From NCBI GenBank assembly GCA_963921825.1, contig OY997593.1, positions 51,444,039 to 51,508,038 of the forward strand: a stretch of DNA of 64,000 bases, written 5' to 3'. Source of the DNA: Erodium maritimum. Taxonomy: Eukaryota > Streptophyta > Magnoliopsida > Geraniales > Geraniaceae. This document shows, one piece after another, positions 35,763 through 46,619 of this stretch. The position numbers and the translations under genes were made by a program. Numbering within the stretch: position 1 is the stretch's first letter; each line of letters opens with the position of its first letter. The notes beneath the pieces are model-generated. The model had not been told where the DNA came from. It searched no databases and saw nothing but the letters and a program-made list of their open reading frames with translations.

Positions 35763-36680
35763 CCAGCAACGAGAAACCTAAAGGGAAGAAGTCTCCACCA
35801 TGATCCTCCTTACCCAAACACGATCACGTGTCCAGCCCCAAGTTCGAGCCTTTACCGACATGAACGAGACGACAGCCGAAAACTCCGTAATGTCCCGAGT
35901 CGTCCCCACCGGAAGGCGAGGAGACTAAGGGCGCAGCGGCACTAGCTGAGATGGAACCCTAGATCGGGCGGCATGCATCCTAGTCACCAGAGCGATGTTT
36001 TGGTGGTGGTGGGCCCTAAGAGGTGGGCTAGGGTTCGACCCACGTGGAGAGGACCTGTAGCTTGCAGCCAAAGTCATTGAGACTCGCTGCACCCAACTCT
36101 GACGCTCCCAATGCTGCCGACAGAAAGTAGCATAAGGGGGATTGGGGTGCGATCCACGCGGAACAAAGAACCTCGACGATCACGGCGAAACCAAAAACCG
36201 GGTTACCGAGCCCAATGGCAGAGGAGGCCGGGGCGAGACATGTGGGAGAGAAGCAGAGGGTGGTGGTGGTGGTCGGAGTTGTAGACCAGACGGAGTGAGG
36301 ATTGCAGGCGAGACTGGCGGGAAAAGGCGCGGAGGCATCACGGTCGGATGAAGAGGCGCCGGAACCACAAGAGGGACGGGGGAGGAAAGAGGCGCCGAGG
36401 GCTGTGGAAAAGCCAGCCACTCCCACCCATATATATATATGCGAATTTAGGGGGTTTAGGGTATGCCACGACATACCATGCCCCAATAAAATTATATATA
36501 ATTGTAGATTTTTCATATATCTTCGATTTGATATTTTACGAGCTTAAAGTGGAGTTCGTATGGAGAAGTTATGGCCATTTGAAGATATGTTGCATTTATA
36601 AAATCATTATACTTGAAATTGAATTCAGACTAATCAAAATTAAGAAATTTGAATAATTAGAAGAAATCTTGAAAATGAAG
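35763..36680. other. GC-rich then AT-rich spacer
   Basis: Long open frames on both strands at 36028-36516 have Pro/Ser- or Gly/Arg-biased composition without a domain. A (TA)n-like ATATATATATATG lies at ~36430. It may be the 5' leader of the minus-strand LINE, or of the plus-strand one that follows. Confidence 0.3.
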
Positions 36681-36901
36681 CTCATCTCCTTTGCATCCTT
36701 CTGTGTTGTGTTGGTATCCTCGTATGCTGATTACTGTAATGTTGCAGATACAACTCAGGTACTACACGAAAGGTTAGGAAGGTTCCTGGTCCAGCTTCTA
36801 CCATAGATCTGAAGGTTGGAAGTTCACGTCCTGCTCGTCGGACCTCCAAAGCCAAGAATGGTTTTAGCCTTGTTCCTGGTAAAAACGCCCAGTGTGGCTC
36901 C

Positions 36902-38275
36902 ATGGCCGATGGAGGCACACGAAAGTGTTCTAGGCACAAAATCCACGATCACTCTGTACCTCTTCCATCACCGGCTGGTACCTCGACAATGGATGTTCGA
37001 GCCGGAACGTCGCCTTCTCGTGATGACCACAAGAGCGCCACTGCAATTAGTGGCTTGCTAGGGATGGCTTCTTCGCAGGTTAGCAACAGGGATATCGAGT
37101 CAGAGGATGGTCAGGCGCTTGGCAAAGCTTGCTCGGCAGTGGGTGATTTAGTGCCATCGGATGTGAAAAACTGTACGATCTTCGTCTATAACTTGCCGTA
37201 TTCTACCTATGATGATTGGTTACGATCTACCTTCGAGTTTTATGGCGACATAGCTTTTGCTATTGCTATTAAAAGACCTAATCGCAAGGGTTATCATTTT
37301 GGGTTTATCGATTTCCAGTCACCGACTTTAGTTAAACAAGCGGTGGAGATGGAAAATGGGCTTAAGACACAACGACTTTGATTTGTTTGTGGCTCTTGCT
37401 CGACCAAAAAGGGATCGTATTCCGGCCACTTCGAAGCTTTCCCAGAAACAGAGCATGATCTCCCCAAAATAGAGCATGCAAAACATTGATACTAGAGGGA
37501 AGCGGGACACCTATTCGAGCTCGGATCCAACCCAAACGGTAAAGACTCTGGCACAGGTAGAACAGAATGGTGCCCCGGTGGTTGAACGCTCGTCGAAGCT
37601 CGTCCCAGTTCGGCCGACGACTGATCCTACGCGAGTTCTGGTACAGGCCGAGATTGAGCATATTTTCAGCCGGATTCTTCGCGATCTTGCTCCAATTCGG
37701 GAGCAGATTGAACAAATCCCATCTCCTCTTGATTCAGTGTTGACTGCAGATTCTGAGGCATTAATCACTCTGAGGCGTTTTTTAACTGATCTATCGGCGA
37801 GCATTGGTGGAGAAGCTATGCTTTTGGGTAATGGGCCTCCCAATGGGCATGCTGCTGGTCAGCCCACCATGCAAGGTGTGGATCCAGCTCAGGTTCAAAG
37901 TGTGGTGCCGACAAATCAGGAAGTTACGTTTCTTTCCAAGTGTCCAAGCCCACAATTGGTTTCTCCTTTGAGCACCTCGGTAGGAGGTGAGGAGGTGGCT
38001 CCGTTACAGGTTTAGGATAGTCCGTGGAAGGATATCCTCCTTAAACCCCCGCCTCAACAGACTCGACCTACCATTCGTCCTACTATTGTTTACAACACTA
38101 GGTCGAAAACCCGTTCGTTGAGTCGCGAGCGTACCTTAAAGTCTGCGCCTCCTGTTTCGGATGTGTGGACGTACGTTCGTGAGGCTTCTAAGGCACCTAT
38201 CTCCGTCAAGGATAAGACCTTTGATGACTCTACTTTGACTTCGGAAGGAGAGGACTGGACAGAAGATGACAGTTG
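36902..38275 (+). pseudogene. RRM-containing LINE ORF1-like pseudogene
   Basis: The plus-strand frame 36902-37381 holds an RNA-recognition motif: TIFVYNLPYSTYDDWLRSTF (RNP2-like) and KGYHFGFIDFQSP (RNP1-like), then LVKQAVEMENG. The match continues in another frame with DLFVALARPKRDR, so a one-base frameshift lies at about 37350-37375. After a stop at ~37468, the frame 37476-38015 resumes with an acidic/Ser-rich region, and a last piece ends EDWTEDDS stop at 38275. RRM domains occur in ORF1 of some plant L1 elements. The T-rich sequence to ~38440 resembles a LINE tail. It could instead be a processed copy of a host RRM gene. Confidence 0.55.
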
Positions 38276-38883
38276 ATTTCTTTTGTTCTTCCTTTTTTGA
38301 CTTGTCTTTTTTCAAGGCTTTGCCTTTTAGCTTCCGTTGTTGGAGCTCTTTTGTAAAAGTGGTTTGGTCTTTGACCTTTAGGCCTTTTCTTCCTGAAAAG
38401 GTCATTTTCTAAATAATTTTCGAGCTTATAAAAAAATTATACTTGAAATTGCTCTTTTTACACACCAGATGTCTATTACACTTTCCAAAAATCTTATTCA
38501 CAGTTTTTTTGTCCATTATATTTGAAAAATTTAGATGTAAAACATAACAATTCAGGAATATGCATTTATAAGTACTTATAGTCATCGACAATGAAGTAGT
38601 TTTGACTTATTTCTAAAAGAAATCATGTCTCATATTATATTATTTATGTTCTCTTATACATCGTATGACGTGAGAACCAGGCTTATTGTGCAAACTGCGG
38701 ACGCACATGAGGGCGACACATGTCCTTTTCGCGTGTGCACGTGTTGGTAGCGCGCACATGTTGCTGGCCGATCGACCCTGGTGCTGACTGATCAACCGTG
38801 GTGGTGCTGGTACAATACGCACACAATGCTGGTACAATATTTATTAATTCAAAAAAAAAAAACTGATTTATAATCAAAGTCTC

Positions 38884-38890
<7 letters not shown>

Positions 38891-38928
<38 letters not shown>
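38891..38928. repeat. (TA)19 microsatellite
   Basis: Pure TA dinucleotides between the left inverted arm and an internal terminal-like copy at 38934. It is a probable insertion target or expansion at an element edge. Confidence 0.95.
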
Positions 38929-38931
<3 letters not shown>

Positions 38932-39419
38932 TCGGTATCAAATGTGAACCATGCCTTATTGTGAGAACTACGGACGCACAAGAGAGTGGCACATGGCCTT
39001 TTCACGCGCGCGCGCACACAACTACTGTTCACGCGCAAACATCTGACGTGGATGCGTGCACAACTACTGTTCACGCGTCCAATTAGTGGGTCAAACCTGG
39101 CCGATCGGCTAGTTAGTCTCGCCGATTGGTGGGTTAAACCTGACCGATCAGCTGGTTAGTCATATACATGTGGTACCAGTACCCATGTATATGACATACC
39201 AGCACTTGTGCATGTAATGTACCAACACATGTGTATATGAAGTACCAACACTTGTGTATGTATTGAATCTGCAGAATTGAACCTGAGCTGAAGTTAGTGT
39301 TAGAATTTGACAAAACCCTATCATTTTTTTTATGGAAACGGTCGTCCGAGCAAGATCGCACTTTTAGATTCTGGATTTTTTTTAGGTTTTCTTATTTCCT
39401 TTATTCAATTAAGGGCTTT

Positions 39420-39560
39420 GGGAGTACTTTCCTTAGGGTTTAGAGTTTAGTTTCAGACTTCAGGGGTTTAGTTTTTAGGGTTTAGGGTTTAATTTTTAGG
39501 GTTTAGGGTTTAGTTTTTAGTTTTTAGGGTTTAAGGTTTAGTTTTTAGGATTTAGGGTTT
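39420..39560. repeat. Degenerate TTTAGGG (telomere-like) tract
   Basis: At least ten TTTAGGG or one-off variants occur in ~140 bases (GGGTTTAGGGTTTAGTTTTT pattern). It is the plant telomere motif in an interstitial, T-expanded form inside the MULE-like element. Confidence 0.75.
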
Positions 39561-39713
39561 AGAGTTCATAAACACACGAGGCTTTGATTGTAAATCGGTT
39601 TTTCTATATTAATAAACATTGTACCAGCACCTGTGTGCGTATTGTACCAGCACTATGTGCGTATTATACCAACACCACCACGGCCGATCGGCCAGCAACA
39701 TGCGCGCGCTACC

Positions 39714-42570
39714 AGCAGTGTAAGAACCACTCCCGGTCAACGACAGTCAAACCTGCGAAAAACAGGAAAATTTAAAAATTTTAAGACAAACACTTAATTT
39801 AACCTAAATTGACCCCGAGGGTCATACCGGACTTAAGTTGACCCCGTTATCGACCAAAATGAGTTCCAGGGGACTCATGGAAACTTTCTGATCAATTTGG
39901 GAAATGTTGACTTTTCGCTGGGAAAGTCAACCGAGCGACGTTTTGGTCCATTCGAGGACCATTTTGGATCCAAAAAAGCTTAGCCGTCGTCGCAGCGGTC
40001 TTAGTTGAGCCGTTTCCTTGAGCCCGCCAAGTTTCGTATTTTCTTGGAAAAAGTGCCTGTTCGGGGCCCGAAACGTCCGATTTTCGCGAATCTGATTGGA
40101 AAATATCTAGTAGATATTTTCCAGAAGGAGTGGGACCCACCTTTCCACTTGTCCAACAAGTGGTGGTGTTAGTTTTGGGGGGAAAATGAGTGGTGGGGGG
40201 CTATAGGTGGCCGGCCATATATCAAAAAAAGGAGAAGAAAATAGAAAAAAAGGAGTTAGTTTTAGAAAAGAGAAGAGAGAGTTTAGAGAGAGAAGAAGAA
40301 GAAGAAGAAGAAGAAGAAGAAGAAGAAGAAGAAGAAGAAGAAGAAGAAGAAGAAGAGAGAAGGAGAAAGGAGTTAGGGTTGGGAGAAATCGAGCCTTTGG
40401 ATCGTCTCAAGGCAAGGAGCATTTGACTTCCCCTCGTCTTCCTCTTTGGTAAGAAACAAACCGATAGTTGTTTTGATAATTTTCACATGTTAGGGTTTGG
40501 TTATGATTGATGAGTTAGGGTTATAGTGAGGTTGGGAGAATTTTTGGAGACGTTTGGAGGCGAAGAGGCATGTTTTCCGGTGACCGGAAGCTCGGGTAGA
40601 GCTCCTGCCACCGTGGGTGGTGCCCGGCCGGCCATGGGGTGGCTGGCCGGAGTTGGGACCAGCCACCACCATGGTGGCCGAGCCCCCATTGAAACCCTAG
40701 GGCCCACGGCCAAGTGGGCCGGGTGGGGCCCACGTGCTCTGGTGATCGGGTTTAGTGTTCGGGTGGTTTAAAACGTTCCCCGGACCATTTATCCTTAACC
40801 GAATCGAAATTTGGAATTAAATTGGAAGAGTTGTAATTAACGGGTTTTAGAAACTTTAAACGTTAATTAATTGACTCGGAAGTCGGAATTCGATTCCGTC
40901 AAGTGCCTTGGGATCCTTGAATTATTCTAAGACCGTAGAAACGAAAACGGGAATTTTTGGAGCCCCGGAAGGGCATTTACAAAACCAGGGCATATTCGCC
41001 ATGTCGGGCGAATCGGGCCTTTACGGGTCCTTTATCGACAATGTCAAGTAATTGGGAAGTTTGGGAGTGATCGACATTGTCGGGAATACGTTTGGGCGTT
41101 AAGTTTATTGAATTTCGGATTATTCATACTAGTTTAAAAGTGCCTTAAATTTGTGTTCTCTTAGATCGTGCTGCGGACCGAGGCAAAGGGAAATAGGCGA
41201 GTGACTGCAATTGCGCCGAGGCTTAGTTGGGCACTTTTGGAGGACTTATACGAGGTAGGGAAAAGTAGCCGGATCTCGGCCCTGACTAGGGAAAGTTAAC
41301 TGTAGAATTGCATGTGACACTGGGGTGTCGTGGGTTAATTAGGTTATCAAATATTAGAAAGGCATGATACGGGAACGTAGAAATTATTGGGAATGCATGT
41401 GACACTTAGTAGTGTCGTAGGAGCAGAGAACTTAGCGATATTAGAATTACGGGAGGCATATGACCATGCCCGGAGGTTGTTTGTGTAAATTGAGTTTTGG
41501 GTGGCCATGAGAGCCCGTGTTATTATTGTTGAGTTTTGGGTGGCCATGAGATCCCGTGTTATTATTGTTGAGTTTTGGGTGGCCATGAGAGCCCATGTAT
41601 TATTGTTGGTATCTTGGGTGGCCGTGAGTGCCCGTGGGTTTGTGAACCCGTACTTTACCGTTGGTGTCTTGGGTGGCCATGAGGGCCCGTAGGGTTGTTG
41701 AACCCGTGTTTTGTTGTTGGTGTCTTGGTGGCCTTGAGTGCCTGTGGAGTTGGGACTGGTGTCGTTACTGTCTGTTGAACTTTGTTTGTGATTGTGTTTG
41801 GTTACTTGATCATGGTGGAGGTTGTGTGGTGTAGGTAGCCTCCCGACTGGGATCGGGAGAAGCGGAGGGGTTGTGGGCTAGCTCCCAGACTGGGATCGGG
41901 GGAAGGACGCGCGGGTGTGGCTAACCACCCGACTGGGATCGGGTGAAGCGGAGAGGTTGTGGGTTAGCCTCCCGACTGGGATCGGGAGAAGTTGCGCTAC
42001 AGGTCGACTGCCTGACCTGACTGGGATCGGTAAAGGGCGAGAGACAGAGTTTGGGTTAATGAGCAGCTAGTATGCGATCCTTTGTGATCTTGGTATTGCG
42101 TGGTTGTCAGTCGTGTCTTTGGAGGAGGTCGTCAATAGTTGTGTGGGGTCGACATCACGTGTCCGAGTGTTGAGTTGGTTGAGGAAAGTTTTTGGTCGTG
42201 TGTTTGTCAGTTGAGTCGTTGTTGGTGTCACCGGCTTTGTCTGCTAAGTATGCCGTAGTCAGTTTGTTATCTGTGGTGGTGAGCGAACGCTCACCCCTAG
42301 CTTCTTTTCCTACAGGTACCGTTCGCAGGCTGGACTAGGTGAGCTTCTGAAGCTGGAAGAGGTTGAAGCGGGGATTTGGGTTATTTTGAGTCTAGTGATG
42401 TGTACCACGTTTTTGTCCAATTGTTGGGACTTATTTTGAGATGTAAATATTATTTTGTTGAACTTTTGGTGAATTTAAAGTGATTGATAAAAAGGGTTTC
42501 AAAATGGTTTATTGTTTTTAAACGTTCGCGTCCCGAGTTTGGTTTACTGAAATTGGGGCGTGACAAGCAG
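39714..42570 (+). mobile_element. Solo LTR of the Tekay-like family, target duplication AGCAG
   Basis: The LTR body 39719-42565 starts TGTAAGAACCACTCCC and ends GGGGCGTGACA. It is flanked by AGCAG at 39714-39718 and 42566-42570. It is the plus-strand orientation of the LTR at 19849-22847, with the 18-base hairpin at 42278-42295 and a TATA-like CATATATC at ~40216. No internal region remains, so the element was lost by recombination between its two LTRs. It interrupts the right arm of the MULE-like element, so it is younger. Confidence 0.92.
40291..40355. repeat. (GAA)n microsatellite within the solo LTR
   Basis: About 21 AGA/GAA triplets just downstream of the probable LTR TATA box. The sister LTRs have only a short CT/GA-rich tract here, so the expansion is specific to this copy. 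Confidence 0.9.
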
Positions 42571-42689
42571 CATGCGCTCGCGTTGCAAACACGCGCACGC
42601 GTAAAGGACACGTGTCGCCCTTCTGTGCGTTCGTAGTTTGCACGATAACTCTGGTTCTCACGTTATACCATCAATATATATATAGGGTT

Positions 42690-42760
42690 GGTATCAGGTA
42701 CAAACCCCCTGTTATTGTGCAAACTACGAACTCATGAGGGCCACATGATCCGTTCTGATC
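42690..42760 (+). repeat. Left terminal sequence of the Ulp1-carrying MULE (probable)
   Basis: GGTATCAGGTACAAACCCC then TTATTGTGCAAACTACGAAC and GAGGGCCACATG. It matches the ends at 38662, 38934 and 42669 (reversed), and sits just after ATATATATATAG. It faces the Ulp1 gene. The matching right end is not in the window. Confidence 0.5.
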
Positions 42761-43010
42761 GATGGCTCAGATCGCGCTGAGAAATGCGGTGGCATAATTG
42801 TAATTTCTGGCTGTTGTCTATTTGTCGCGAGAATTTAAACGAAATGAATCTAACTATTCAGACTGAAACACGCGAGAATTTAACCGAAACGAAACAATTC
42901 CCCCCATTCAATATACGTGTTTCTGATTTTTATTTTTTATTTGCCCCCATTCAATATACATGTGTTCGATTTCTTATTTCATATTGTTGATTTGTTTCTC
43001 GAACTGTAGT

Positions 43011-43082
43011 AAGAAGAAGAAGAAGAAGAAGACGAAGACGAAGGAGAAGGAGAAGAAGACGAAGACGAAGAACAAGAAGAAG
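43011..43082 (+). repeat. Purine-rich GAA/GAC tract
   Basis: Imperfect GAAGAAGACGAAGAC repeats lie in what should be the 5' leader of the Ulp1-like gene, 45 bases before its ATG. Confidence 0.85.
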
Positions 43083-44860
43083 TTAGTTCTATATTTTTCG
43101 ACAAAAGAAGAACTTTAGTTCTGCAAAATGACCTCAAAAATGTTTAGGGATTTCGACAGAACCTCGACCAAACAAGGTAAACCAGTTATGTAATTAATCA
43201 TTTTGCCCTAGTGGTTTTCTTTTCATAGCTCAGTAATCTGAATGTTGTAGTTGAGTATTGGGTATTGTGATTTTTAGGGTGTATGTGTGTTGTTTTCCTG
43301 GGTATTTAAACCTGAAACTCTCTTTGTCTGTGGTTTGAAAGTTCGAATTTTCATATATAAGATTAATTCGTTATTGATTCTATATCTCCTGAAATTGGCG
43401 ACTTGTTTATTTCTTGAGACTCCTTCGTTTTGCTTAAAATACAATAAAAGAGCTAGTTGCTTTGTCAATGATATGTTTTCTGAGATTGTGTGGGTTGTAT
43501 GTGTTCTGCACTATGTTCCAAAATATTACTTCCAATAATATTAGTTCTTTTGTAAATTGTTCTGTGTATGTGGTTTGTGTTAATTCTGTATAGTTTATAC
43601 ATATCTGTTACTGTATCATGTTAATGTTGTTTAGTTTTTGTGTTTAGAATGGTCTTTGTTAGTATGACTGGGGTAAGTATTAGTAGTATTATTTCTAAAC
43701 TTTCAGTAGTATGTTTGGGAAAGTTGTAGTAGTTTGTGTGTCTTAGTATTAATTTTTACAGTGCATGAATCATTGTGTCTTTTGTAGAAGAATCTGCTGC
43801 AGCCTCTTTAGCTGCAGAGTTAGTGGTACCTGATTCTGCAACTAGCTCGCTGCATGGGCAAAGCGATGAAGATAACATGCCTATTGACATTTTAAGGAAA
43901 AAGTCCGTCAATCTTCAAGTTTATGAGAGGCATCGAAAGCGGAAACAAAGGGTTGATGTTCTTGGTAAGCGAAAAGAGGCAGATGTATTGTCTTCAGATC
44001 AGGAGGCAAAGAAACTGAAGATTGGTGGTGAAGTGAAGAGGAGAGTTTATAAAACTTCACAGCAGAGGGAGGAGTGGCAGTTGATCAGGAAAAGGAAAGC
44101 CGCGCTACCGAAGAATTTGTTACGAACTTCACCGTCAAGGTTATACGATCTGATCATTCGACTAAGTGCAGCTCAAAGAAAAGATATCGAAGATATAGGG
44201 TTTGGGTCTATATTACAGCTGAGAGCTCAATTTCTACCCGCCCGGCTGTGCATGTACCTCGCTGAGAGCTTCAAGCCTGGTATTATGTCACTTGTTCTTG
44301 GGTTTAGGGATCGGTTACGTATCGATGATTCCGTTGTGCACCATGTTCTTGGCATTCCTCGAGGCAGGAATAAGGTTTACTTGAATAAAAGTAAATCTTA
44401 TTCAAAAGCTCGCTTGGAATGGAGGGAGTTAACAAAGTTGAATGATTTGAAGGGCAAGAAGAAACAGACAACATCTGTGTATGATATAACCCATGAGGAT
44501 CTGTACCATCATTTATTGTCGTTGAAGGATGGAGGGGATCATTTCAAGCGATCTTTCATGTTCCTCTTTAGTACACTTATGATCGATTTCGGTAGTTCAT
44601 CCAGGCTTGTGAACCAGTATATCTTGGACGCCGTTCACGATGTGAAAAAAAATCAAAGACTACAATTGGTGTCAGTTTCTTGTGGACAGGTTGGTGGAGA
44701 CATCTAAGAACTGGGGCCGGAAAAAAGTCTATATAGGTCCAATGACATTTTTGGTGGTAAGTAAGTTTATTTGCCCATTTTTGTTTTTTTAATGCATAGT
44801 ATTTTAGTATTTGGGTTTTTTGCCTCTAAGAATTTGCACTGAAAGAAATACTGTAATATG

Positions 44861-45010
44861 TTAGTGGTCTGCATCATGATTTTTTAGTGGTATGTAGCAT
44901 TTCATTTTAGTGGTCTGCAACATGATTTTTTTAGTTGTCTGCAGCATTATTTTAGTGGTCTGCAGTGAAGCTGTCAGTGGTCTGCAGCATAATTTTTTAG
45001 TGGTCTGTAG
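44861..45010 (+). repeat. Intronic repeat TTTTAGTGGTCTGCAGCAT
   Basis: Seven imperfect copies of TAGTGGTCTGCA occur in the intron 44757-45086 (starts near 44861, 44884, 44907, 44931, 44951, 44974 and 44997), spaced about 20-25 bases. Confidence 0.8.
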
Positions 45011-46102
45011 GCAATACCATGTTTTTCATAATGTGGTGGTACTATGTTAAAATCAACTCGTTACTTGACTATTGGTTTATGTGCAGCTGTTCTATTTGGA
45101 TCGTACTACCATAGCCAATCTGAAGAAACCGAAATTTAAACCTTCGTTAATTGGTTGGACTACAGAAGATGTTCAGGAGAGGGAGGATAAAGAGTTGTTG
45201 TTAGATGACAAGTTTGGAATGTGTTACGTGGACCAACCTAATCCTCAATTGCCTCCTCAATCACCTCTTGTATCTCCTCGTAAGGTCGTTGAACAATCTG
45301 GTGCTCACCAGAAAACCCATGATCCTCAGTCCCATCCAGGACCTTCTGGTTCTACTCGTGGTTCAGGCAGCAGCTATCGTGTATGTTTTCTTACTTTTAT
45401 ATTTTTTATTTGTTTCAGTTATGATTCCTAAATTTTGTTTTTTGATATAGTTTTATTGACAAATTTTCAGCGTACATACCACAACTTTGTCACAGCGGCA
45501 AAAGTTTTCACTGAGAGTTTTGAAATTTGGTTGACTGTTATGAAAACAGTCAACATCCTCTACCCGATGTCCAACAAGTTAGGCGTCTGTCTCAAGTATT
45601 TCAGAACATTGTTGGAGTTCCAAGTCCTGTGGCAGCAACACCACCGATGCGCGTTCAACAGCTTGTGGATGGTGACTTTTAGAAGCAAGACGATGTTCTG
45701 AAAGTTATAGCAAAGATTGAAGAAGCTCAACTGAAAATGAAGTCCAGTCAATATTTTCATGCACTAAGGACTAGATCTCCTGATGTAGTTCTTGTACCTA
45801 CTTTCAACCTTCTGCCTGACATTGAAGAAAATGAGACCAAGAAAAATATTTGTGAAGACGAAACTGATAATGATCAGATGGAAGGTTCAGACGAAAGTGA
45901 AAGAGAAAATTCAGGTGGAAGTTATTGTGATTTTGACAAGTGTGCTTATGTAAGTGATGACAAAGAAGAAACCGAAGTAGATGCACCTGATTCAGAGGTA
46001 CCAGCTGAAGCAGACGTTGGAGCTGAACAGAGTGACGATTTGTACATGTACCATGTGATTGATTCTATTCTTGTTGATTCAGATACACAACCTGATGTAC
46101 CA

Positions 46103-46618
46103 GTTGAACAGAGTTCATTTGAAGAGAAGAAAGTTGTTGCTGATGTGGAGCATAAACAAGAAACAGACACTCTTGTTGCCGACGAACATAGTATGCCAAA
46201 AACTGATGTGGATAAAAGCGTTAGTTGTAATTTGAAGGATGGATCTCATGTTGTTGTACTCGATTCCGATACACAGGAATCTTTGAAACAAAGTCCTGAT
46301 TTACCAGTTGAACAGAGTGCATGTGAAGAGAAAGAAGTTGTTGTTGATGTGGAGCATAAACAAGAAACAGACACTCTTGTTGCCGGCGAACATAGTATGC
46401 CAAAAACTGATGTGGATAAAAGCATTAGTTGTAATTTGAAGGATGGATCTCATGTTGTTGTACTCGATTCCGATACACATGAATCTTTGCAACAAAGTCC
46501 TGATTTACCAGTTGAACAAAGTGCATGTGAAGAGAAAGAAGCTGTTGCTGATGTGGAGCATAAACAAGCAACAAACACTCTTGAATCCGGCGAACATAGC
46601 ATGCCAAAAACTGATATG
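46103..46618 (+). repeat. 204-bp coding tandem repeat (68 residues, ~2.5 copies)
   Basis: Unit starts at 46103, 46307 and 46511 are exactly 204 bases apart. Each encodes VEQSACEEKE, VEHKQETDTL, EHSMPKTDVDKS, CNLKDGSHVVVLDSDT and so on, an acidic, probably disordered segment between the N-terminal domain and the protease of the Ulp1-like gene. The third copy is cut off by the LTR insertion. Confidence 0.9.
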
Positions 46619-46619
46619 G

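Larger units (their letters stand above)
38662..42669. mobile_element. MULE-like non-autonomous element with ~230-bp inverted ends, disrupted by a solo LTR
   Basis: The left arm 38662-38889 is the inverted copy of 39572-39718 plus 42566-42669. Both ends read GTGAGAACCAG then TTATTGTGCAAACT, GGACGCACA and GGGCGACAC inward. Long inverted ends and the TTATTGTG.AAACTACG core resemble plant Mutator-like non-autonomous elements. Between the arms are a (TA)19 tract, another copy of the same end facing right (38934), and telomere-like repeats, so the structure is nested. I could not define a target duplication. Confidence 0.55.

Noticed and set aside
40190-40452. Poly-Glu or poly-Arg protein in the solo LTR
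   Set aside because: (GAA)n expansion inside an LTR, absent from sister LTRs.
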